The notes beneath the pieces were generated by a model. It saw only the letters and a list, made by a program, of their open reading frames with translations. It had not been told where the DNA came from and ran no database searches. Both the position numbers and the translations under genes were made by a program. DNA of 32,636 nucleotides from Avoscillospira sp045579045 (lineage in GTDB: Bacteria > Bacillota > Clostridia > Oscillospirales > Oscillospiraceae): assembly GCA_045579045.1 (NCBI GenBank), contig JAZNLL010000043.1, forward strand, positions 1 to 32,636, read 5' to 3'. Positions 15,268-22,100 of this stretch are shown here, in pieces; the first letter of the stretch is position 1; every line of letters begins with the position of its first letter.

Positions 15268-15356
15268 GGAGAGATGTCCGAGCGGTTTAAGGAGCTGGTC
15301 TTGAAAACCAGTGACACAGCAATGTGCCGTGGGTTCGAATCCCACTCTCTCCGCCA
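15268..15356 (+). tRNA. tRNA-Ser(TGA)
   Basis: Acceptor arm GGAGAGA pairs with TCTCTCC; the anticodon arm is CTGGT-CTTGAAA-ACCAG with anticodon TGA, which reads UCA/UCN. A long variable arm, typical of class II serine tRNA, and the T loop TTCGAAT are present. CCA is encoded (15354-15356) after discriminator G. Confidence 0.97.
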
Positions 15357-15382
15357 TTCTTTCCATAAGATTTATTCGACCT

Positions 15383-15474
15383 GGAGTGGTACCCAAGAGG
15401 CCGAAGGGGCTCCCCTGCTAAGGGAGTAGGCGTCTAAACAGCGCGCGAGGGTTCAAATCCCTCCCACTCCGCCA
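15383..15474 (+). tRNA. tRNA-Ser(GCT)
   Basis: Acceptor arm GGAGTGG pairs with CCACTCC; the anticodon arm is CTCCC-CTGCTAA-GGGAG with anticodon GCT (reads AGC/AGU). A long variable arm and T loop TTCAAAT are present; CCA is encoded. It lies 26 bp after the first serine tRNA and is probably co-transcribed with it. Confidence 0.97.
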
Positions 15475-15475
15475 A
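15454..15475 (+). repeat. Direct repeat copy 1 (3' end of tRNA-Ser(GCT))
   Basis: These 22 bp, from the T loop through the encoded CCA plus one base, recur identically at 15579-15600. A direct repeat of a tRNA 3' end is the usual footprint of tRNA-targeted integration. Confidence 0.9.
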
Positions 15476-15476
15476 T

Positions 15477-15511
15477 AAGAAAAGACATCCATTTGGATGT
15501 CTTTTCTTTTT
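15477..15511 (+). terminator. Terminator of the tRNA-Ser operon
   Basis: A perfect 13-bp stem (15478-15490 with 15495-15507) has loop ATTT and is followed by TTTT. Confidence 0.85.
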
Positions 15512-15529
15512 GGTATGGTTTTTTATGGC

Positions 15530-15588
15530 GAGGGATTTGAAAGCCGGCTCTTCGCGGCGTGGCTTTTCCGCAGAAAAGCAAATCCCTC
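15530..15588. repeat. Nested inverted repeat before the second tRNA tail
   Basis: GAGGGATTTG (15530-15539) is the exact reverse complement of CAAATCCCTC (15579-15588), the latter being part of the tRNA tail copy. Inside it, AAAGCC (15540-15545) pairs with GGCTTT (15561-15566). The unit could fold as a branched hairpin; its origin is unknown. Confidence 0.65.
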
Positions 15589-15600
15589 CCACTCCGCCAA
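15579..15600 (+). repeat. Direct repeat copy 2 (orphan tRNA-Ser tail)
   Basis: Identical 22-bp copy of the tRNA-Ser(GCT) 3' end, 125 bp downstream of the first. No tRNA body precedes it. Like the true tRNA it is followed at once by a terminator-type hairpin. Confidence 0.9.
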
Positions 15601-15635
15601 CAAGAAGCATTCTAAATGGATGCTTCTTGTTTATA
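15599..15635. terminator. Terminator hairpin after the orphan tRNA tail
   Basis: A 12-bp stem (15599-15610 with 15620-15631) has a 9-nt loop. It overlaps the stop codon of the minus-strand regulator gene and probably terminates it. Confidence 0.6.
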
Positions 15636-16215
15636 TCTTATACCGCATCAACCCGTGTTGATTGCAATATATGTACAGGTACCCTCTGCCTCTGAATTGA
15701 AAGCGGGTTTCAGCATTACCTTCCGGATAAAATTTGGTCATCCAAAACCGGTCTGAAGTCACATAGGCCATAAAGGAAACGTAATGTTCCTTGGTCATGT
15801 GGTGATGAACTGTTACGAACTGCTCATCTTCCACATTTTCCACTGTAATCACATGACTTTCATCTGCTTCTTCTGCCTCAAGGGGCGGAAGTACAATGCC
15901 GCAACAGCTGATCATCGCCTCACCGCTACAATGGATTACATTTCCGCAAATGGGACAAACATAGATTTTCGACCGCAGCATATTGCAGGATGTATTCTTG
16001 TTCACCACGGTTTCTCCGGACATCAGCTCCATCACCGAGACTTCCAGGGATTTTGCAAGAGGCTCCAAGAGTGTAATATCCGGCAAGCCTCTTCCCGTCT
16101 CCCATTTTGATACTGTCTTACTGCTGACACCAAGGCTGTCTGCAAGGTCTGTCTGCGTCAATTTTTTTCGCTCTCGCAGCTGTCTGATTGTCGCTCCTGT
16201 CACATAAGCATTCAT
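15631..16215 (-). CDS. XRE HTH regulator fused to a desulfoferrodoxin-like two-iron-site domain
   Basis: 194 residues from the ATG at 16215 (GGAGG 7 nt upstream). Residues about 8-62 are an XRE helix-turn-helix (LTQTDLADSLGV, then SKTVSKWETGRGLPDI). The rest matches desulfoferrodoxin/superoxide reductase. Center I cysteines are C87-x2-C90 and C104-C105. All five center II ligands are in place: H121, H138 and H144 (in HHHMTKEH), C184 and H187 (CNQHG). The residue before H121, a catalytic Lys in superoxide reductases, is Ser120. This suggests a regulator that senses superoxide, oxygen or iron with a non-catalytic or weakly catalytic iron domain (inference). Targets are unknown; the 430-bp upstream gap holds no neighbouring gene. 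Confidence 0.88.
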   Translation of the reverse strand: MNAYVTGATIRQLRERKKLTQTDLADSLGVSSKTVSKWETGRGLPDITLLEPLAKSLEVSVMELMSGETVVNKNTSCNMLRSKIYVCPICGNVIHCSGEAMISCCGIVLPPLEAEEADESHVITVENVEDEQFVTVHHHMTKEHYVSFMAYVTSDRFWMTKFYPEGNAETRFQFRGRGYLYIYCNQHGLMRYKI

Positions 16216-16644
16216 ATCGTCGCCTCCTGCTCCAAGAGTAACACAATACTTACCCCTTTTCAACCCACGCTCCGTTGAACAGCTTTTTCTGCTATTTTTC
16301 ATCTTTTTTCTATCATTATTTTAGATGTTCCAGTTTAGGCATTGGCAATTTCATATCACTCAATTATCGCACCACCGAGATCGCTTTAGAGCATCACAGA
16401 GAGACTGACCAATTGAACATACAGAAATCTACCGATAGGCGAGGAACACGATCATGCCCTTATAAGCTCCTTCGAAACAATCGCCCTCGAAGAATCCAGC
16501 AATTTGCTTGACTGCATTCCTTTCTGCGCCCATGAGAAACTTTTGGGTTCTGCTTTACTTCTCACCGAAGACTATTTTGGGCCACCGAAGAAGCCGGTAA
16601 CTAACTTTGGTTCAAAATGAAAACACAACGAGAGGTATTCTTAC
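16216..16644. other. Gene-poor gap, with a possible gene remnant
   Basis: 429 bp without a convincing gene. On the minus strand near 16253-16230 a TTGAAA with a poor -10 may be the promoter of the HTH-desulfoferrodoxin gene. On the plus strand 16417-16620 is an open frame of 67 codons with a protein-like sequence (for example LLGSALLLTEDYFGPPKKPV) but no start codon or ribosome binding site, and with a stop just before it. It may be the 3' end of a decayed gene. Nothing else is recognised. Confidence 0.35.
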
Positions 16645-17475
16645 TTATTTGCCCAGATATTCACTTGGCGAAGTGCCAAAAGTCTGGATAAATTCCTTAT
16701 AAAAATTAGAGTAAGTATTGAATCCGGATCGATAGGCAGCTTCTTCGATGCCCATACCGTCTCTGACAAGGTTGCAAACACTAATCAGACGCTTGAAGAT
16801 CACATATTTAGTCAAACTCTTGCCGGTCTGCTGGGGAAATTTGGTTCCAAGATGGTAGCGGCTGACGTAGAACAGCTTCTGCAATTTCTTGTAGGACAGA
16901 TCCTCCGAGATGTGTTCCTCAATATATTTACAGATGGCTTTAATGATCTCATCCTGGGGCTGCAGTTCCAAAGGGCGAAGGGCATGATCCGCTGCATCCT
17001 GAATGATGGTGATCATCTGCAGCATCAGTTCCAGCAGTTTCGCTTCCTTTTCTTCCTCTTTCCCGTGAAATACGGTTTTGACTTTATCCAAAATGAGAGT
17101 CGCTTTTTTGATGTCATAATCCTCGGGACCGAGGGCGGTGCCCACTGCAGAGGTTTTTTGCGCTAATTGCAGGAAACCTTCCCGATCCGCAAGCGAGCAG
17201 AGCAGCGCATCAGAGATGTAAAAACTGATTCTTTCGTGGGGTCCTTTCTCTTCAAACTGATAATGACGGCTTTTATCTGCCGAAAATAAAAGAATGGAAC
17301 CTGCAGAAAGGACACATTCATTCCCATCAATGGTACAGATACCGCCGCCGCTGATCAGACAGGTCACGCATAGGCTGTCCTCATAGTGATTCCATGGAAT
17401 GGTGTAATAAGGACCTTCCTCATTCTTTGTGTGGGTGATGCGAAATCCTTTTCCGTAAAATACCGATCTACTCAT
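16645..17475 (-). CDS. AraC-family transcriptional regulator
   Basis: 276 residues. The N-terminal half (about 20-110) is a cupin-like sensing domain beginning near PYYTIPWNHYEDSLCVT, with GSILLFSADKSRHYQF as its later strand. The C-terminal ~100 residues form the paired helix-turn-helix of AraC proteins (LSYKKLQKLFYVSRYHLGTKF and IEEAAYRSGFNTYSNFYKEF, ending FGTSPSEYL). It should bind DNA in response to a small ligand, often a sugar. AAGGAG lies 6 nt before the ATG. It is divergent from a second AraC gene 86 bp away. Ligand and targets cannot be read from sequence. Confidence 0.92.
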   Translation of the reverse strand: MSRSVFYGKGFRITHTKNEEGPYYTIPWNHYEDSLCVTCLISGGGICTIDGNECVLSAGSILLFSADKSRHYQFEEKGPHERISFYISDALLCSLADREGFLQLAQKTSAVGTALGPEDYDIKKATLILDKVKTVFHGKEEEKEAKLLELMLQMITIIQDAADHALRPLELQPQDEIIKAICKYIEEHISEDLSYKKLQKLFYVSRYHLGTKFPQQTGKSLTKYVIFKRLISVCNLVRDGMGIEEAAYRSGFNTYSNFYKEFIQTFGTSPSEYLGK

Positions 17476-17501
17476 AACTGCTCCTTGGATCGTAAAACTT
17501 C

Positions 17502-17530
17502 TTGAAGAATCTGTGATTATTTTATATAAT
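17502..17530 (+). promoter_or_regulatory. sigma-A-type promoter of the plus-strand AraC gene
   Basis: TTGAAG (17502-17507) and a perfect TATAAT (17525-17530) are 17 bp apart. The -35 overlaps a small palindrome TTCTTGAAGAA, a possible operator in the divergent AraC/AraC gap. Confidence 0.75.
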
Positions 17531-17561
17531 ACAGTCGATACTTAGGAGAGTGATATTGCGC

Positions 17562-18455
17562 ATGAATAATAATATATTGCCATCTTACGACAAAACCGTA
17601 TATGAGACCCTCTTCTGGATGCGGAGAGAACTGCCCTTTGTATTCCATCGGGATACCCTGTACAGTGACGGAAAGCCCTGTATTCCCACCCTTCATGTCA
17701 ATCTGGAGCTGATCCACATTCTGGAGGGCACTGCTACCGTCACCTTCAACGGTGAGCCTGTGGATATGAAACCGGGTGATCTGGCGATCTTCAATTCCTA
17801 TGTAGCACACACGGTCCTTCCCACCGATACAGTCACCTTTGACTGCGTGCTGGTGGACAACGACTTCCTGGCAGACAACGGCATCGATCTTTCCCGGCTG
17901 GAGTTTCCCTCTGTGGTTCATGACCCGAAGGTTTCAGAGCTGCTGTCGGAATTTTTCTGTGCCAGCAATGCCAGAAACTCTTCCTATATGAGTCTGGAAT
18001 TGAAGTATGAGGATTCCAAGGATATCCATTTTCGAAATGCCACCCTGCGGTCCATTTTTCTGCAGCTGATGCTCCATCTGGCCAAAACCTACAGCAAGGA
18101 AAAAGAGCAAGATACGCTGAAAGGCGGTGTGATGTCGAGAATCTGGATGTCTATCGAGTTCATGAAGAAGCACATCAACCAGAAGTTTTCGTTGGAGCAG
18201 CTGGCTGCCACCGCAGGCTTCAGCAAGTATTATTTTCTGCGGGTTTTCAAGGAATACACCGGCTACACCCCAAACACCTATCTGACCCTTTTACGCTGTG
18301 ACCGTGCCAAGCGTCTGCTGCAAACAGGCAATTACACGGTGAGCGAAACGGCCAAACTGTGCGGATACGAGAATTTTTCTTACTTTTCCAAGGTATTCAA
18401 GGAGCATACGGGGCAGTCGCCCTATACGGTGCTGAAAAAAGTGTCAAATGCATAA
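17562..18455 (+). CDS. AraC-family transcriptional regulator
   Basis: 297 residues from the ATG at 17562. AGGAGAG lies 11 nt upstream; the in-frame TTG at 17556 is an alternative start. The N-terminal cupin region includes LELIHILEGTATVTFNGEP and PGDLAIFNSYVAHTV; the C-terminal AraC domain includes FSLEQLAATAGFSKYYFLRVF and VSETAKLCGYENFSYFSKVFKEHTGQSP. The second helix-turn-helix and the terminal GQSP are canonical. It is convergent with the first giant DUF4838 gene and shares its terminator, so it is a plausible but unproven regulator of that locus. Confidence 0.93.
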   Translation: MNNNILPSYDKTVYETLFWMRRELPFVFHRDTLYSDGKPCIPTLHVNLELIHILEGTATVTFNGEPVDMKPGDLAIFNSYVAHTVLPTDTVTFDCVLVDNDFLADNGIDLSRLEFPSVVHDPKVSELLSEFFCASNARNSSYMSLELKYEDSKDIHFRNATLRSIFLQLMLHLAKTYSKEKEQDTLKGGVMSRIWMSIEFMKKHINQKFSLEQLAATAGFSKYYFLRVFKEYTGYTPNTYLTLLRCDRAKRLLQTGNYTVSETAKLCGYENFSYFSKVFKEHTGQSPYTVLKKVSNA

Positions 18456-18493
18456 AACAACCCCTCTCCTTTTGGGAGAGGGGTTGTTTTTTT
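18455..18493. terminator. Bidirectional terminator between AraC and giant gene 1
   Basis: A 15-bp stem (18455-18469 with 18475-18489) has loop TTTTG and is followed by T-rich sequence. The core CCCCTCTCC/GGAGAGGGG is shared with the terminator at 26037-26070 beyond the paralogous gene. Confidence 0.92.
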
Positions 18494-18512
18494 GGTTTCG
18501 ATTTTCTGAATA

Positions 18513-19139
18513 TTAGTTCAGGGTGATGCTCTGTCGGACGTTCTCGTTATACATTCTGCTCAGAATGGTGGCGACCTCACTTCTCTTGATGGAGCTGTGG
18601 GGATTGAACGTACCCTTGGCATCGGAACCGGTCAGGATACCGGCACGGTAGAACTTGTAGATGGCTTCAGCATTGGCATCGTCTGTCTTCACGTCGGGAA
18701 TGGCGTTGTCAGCCACATCGTTGTAACCAACCAGGCTGCCTTCGTCCATGGCCTTGACGAAAATGGAGACGAATTCGCTTCTGTCGATGGGCTTGTTCAT
18801 CTCAGCATTGCTCTTGGAAGCATAACCCCTGTCGATGATGCCGTTTTCAACGGCATAGTCCACGTAGGAGCTGTACCAGTTGCCGGCACCGTTTTCGAGG
18901 GTGACATCACCAGTATAGTTCATTTCGTGGTAAGCAGATGCCAGCTTCACAGCCTGTGCCACAGTCAGAGTCTCGTTGGGACGGAACTCGGTGGGAGTCA
19001 CACCGTTGATGAGCTTGTTATCCACAGCTTCCTTAACAGCACTGAAGTACCAGTCAGAGGACTTGATATCGCTGAAGGAAACACCGTGAGAAGCAGGCTT
19101 GCCGAGGACAGGCAGGATCTGCTGGATGTTCTCGGGCAG
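18513..19139 (-). repeat. SLH-coding tract, copy 1
   Basis: 627 bp that align without gaps to 26079-26705 (offset 7566 bp), about 95% identical by eye. Similarity drops sharply upstream of 19139. Within the tract most differences cluster near 18790-18830. Confidence 0.9.
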
Positions 19140-22100
19140 GTCCAGATTGCTGCCGTTGCTGACGGAATTGCGGATATGACGGGCACCGCAGCCGTTGTTG
19201 CAGTAAGCAATTTCTCTGCCGGAACCGTCATCCTGCTTCACATAGTTGGTGAACTCACACTGCAGCATGGTATCGGGAACCTCCTGATCGAAGGTACCGC
19301 CGCAGGTACGGCAGACACCGTGAACCCAGCGGTTGGTCTCGCAGGTGGGATCCTTATAAGTCAGACTGAGGGGATCGATATCATGGGGAATCTGAGGTAT
19401 ACCAGTGGTGATACCCTTGGCACCGCAGATGGCACAGTCGCCGGTAGCCTCACCCTGCGCAGTACAGGTGGCTTCCTTGTTGATGGTCCAGGTCTCATCC
19501 ACCTGACAGGAGGTGGCGAAGATGATCTGGTCGATGTAGTAGATGGGCTTTTCTTCACCGGCACAGGAGGGATCGCCATCCACCTTCATGTACAGGTACA
19601 GATCCAGCATCTTGTTGCGGTAGTCGCGGAGATCCTGAGAGACCATGCGGCACTGCAGGACCCAGTCGGTGAACATGTACATATAGTTGTAGGACTCTTC
19701 CTTCATGGGGACAGTGCCCTTAACGCTGTAAAGATGGTACTTGCCGTCACCGGCGTTGGCCATGATCTCCGGGCCCTTGAAGGTGCCGATGCCCTTGCCG
19801 CCGATGCCTGCTTTGTACATACAGGAAATCAGACCGCCGGAAGTGTTAAGGCCGTACTGAGAAGAGGCGGACAGGGTGGTGTCATACTCACGGACACCGA
19901 CAGGTCGGTTCAGATCGTGATCCCATCGAACACCGTCCGGTCTGCCGGAAAGGTAGAAATCACCAATGCTGTAAGAGACAACAATGTGGTTTCTGACGGA
20001 CTCAGGCAGTTCCTTGGGCAGCTTTTCCTCCATGGTCAGCTTCTGGGCATAACGGAAATCGGTAGCGCCGCAGCCGTAGATACACTCTGCCCGATAGGTG
20101 TCGCCTTCATCGACCTGATAGTACCAGCCGAACTTGTGACCGCCCTGAGAAGTGCCTTCCTTGGTCTTTTCCTTATTGCAGACAGGGCAGTAACCGGTGA
20201 GAGTCACAGGACCGCTGCCACAGGAGACATTTTCGGGTTCCTCATAGGTGATCTCATAGTTCTCGCAGGAGTCCACGATGACCATACGATCCACATACCA
20301 GATGGGTCCACCCTTCTTGTCGGTATAGTTATCGATCTTGCCTTCGATCTTCATGGAGAGATAGAAGTCCACGGTCTTGCCGGTGAGCTTCTTCAGATCG
20401 CCGGGCAGGCTTCTGTGCTGAATCCGGTAATCGAAGGTATGGAGGTAATTGAAGTTGCCTTCGGGAACGGTGAAGTCCTCGAACTTGTAGACCACATAGC
20501 CCTTGTTTTCGTTGGGCTTCAGCATATCATAGGTCAAAGTGCCGACAGTATGCTCATTCTTGTTCTGATACAGAATGATGGGCCACTTTCTGTCCTTACC
20601 CATGATCACCCAACTGGGGTTACGGGCTTCCCATGCACTGGCTCTGGCAGCAACACCCACGGGAGAATCGGTATCCTGCACCAGCGCAAAGGGCTCAGAC
20701 AGACTGAATTCATTGGCGGTATAGTCATGGACATGCTCCATGCCGATGCCCTGTGCTGCCAGATCGTCCTTGATTTCCTGAGGCAGCTCACCCTTGGAGA
20801 CCAGCACCTTGAATTCGGTACAGCCGTCATTCTGGCAGTAGGCATACTGATTGCCGGTGACTGCATCGTAAACATATTCGCCATACTTATGGGGCTTCTT
20901 GGTCTCTTCCATCTCCATGTTGGAGATCTTGCCGCAGTCAAAGCACTGACCACGCCAGATCTCACCCTGATAGCAGGTAGCTTCGGGGATCAGCTCCAGA
21001 TCTTCCTTGGCTGGGTGGTTGGCACAGGTATCCACCAGAATCATGCGATCGATGTAATACACAGGCAGGTTCTTGCTGTCAGAGCCGGTGACATCACCTT
21101 CGATCTTCATGGAGACATACATATCCATATCCAGACCCTGGAGGGCAGCCTTCACATCGTTGAAACGATGCTGGATGTTATAGCCCAGACACCACAAATA
21201 GTTCAGGTGACGGGGAATGATAACGCCGGAGATCTTATACAGGTGATACTGTCCATCGCCGCTGTTGGCGTTCAGTTCTGCAGCGGTGATACCGGTAAGA
21301 GGCTCGCAGGTCTCCTGCCACAGCTGATGAGTCAGGGTGAATTCCTTGCTGCCGGAGAAGATGAAATAGCTGTTTCTGACAGAGGCGTTCATCCTGTTGC
21401 TGTCATAGCGGAAAGCCTCTCCCAGCATGGATGCAGAATCCTCCACTCGGGTCTGATAGCTGACATTTGTCTTTGCCCAGAAATCGTCGATGGCATAGTC
21501 ATAGACATGGGCCAGACTGGAATCGGCAGCTGCCACAGCATCCAGAATCTCCTGAGGCAGTTCGTTCTTCACTTCATACCGAATTTCCTTGCCGCACTTG
21601 GCGCAGGTGCCCACATAGGCGCTGGCTGCTGCGTCAAAGGTCAGATCATCGGTGGTATGCTCAGAACAGTTTTCCGCAATGATGATGCGGTCAATGTAGT
21701 ATTTGGGCATCTGACCGGGGGTGGTATAATCCATCTCGCCCTCGACCTTGAGGGACAGGTACATATCCACCTTCTTGCCCTGAAGCCCAGGATAGGTCTT
21801 GAAGTCCACCTGCAGGGTCCAGTCGAAGAAGATCAAACGGCTGTCATCTCCTGCGAACAGGTCGATGTCTTCCATCTTATAATAGTGGTATTGACCATCG
21901 GTGATGACATCGGCAGCCTTGAGGGGTTTGGGGATCTTGTTGCCGGAGGTACGGATACCGCTGGTCATATCAAAATAACCCACGGAACCGGTGCCGGAAG
22001 CGTTCATTTGGTTCAGATCCCAGAAATAGGCTTTGCCCATAACGGATTCGGGATCGTCCAACAGTGCCCACCATCTGCCGCCGGTGGTGGCATTGACGCC

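Noticed and set aside
15579..15600. Possible third tRNA gene
   Set aside because: Only the T-loop to CCA part is present; upstream sequence cannot form acceptor, D or anticodon arms.
15510..15695. 61-codon open frame running across the orphan tRNA tail
   Set aside because: It reads through the tRNA tail repeat and a terminator hairpin; this is a typical false ORF around tRNA sequence.
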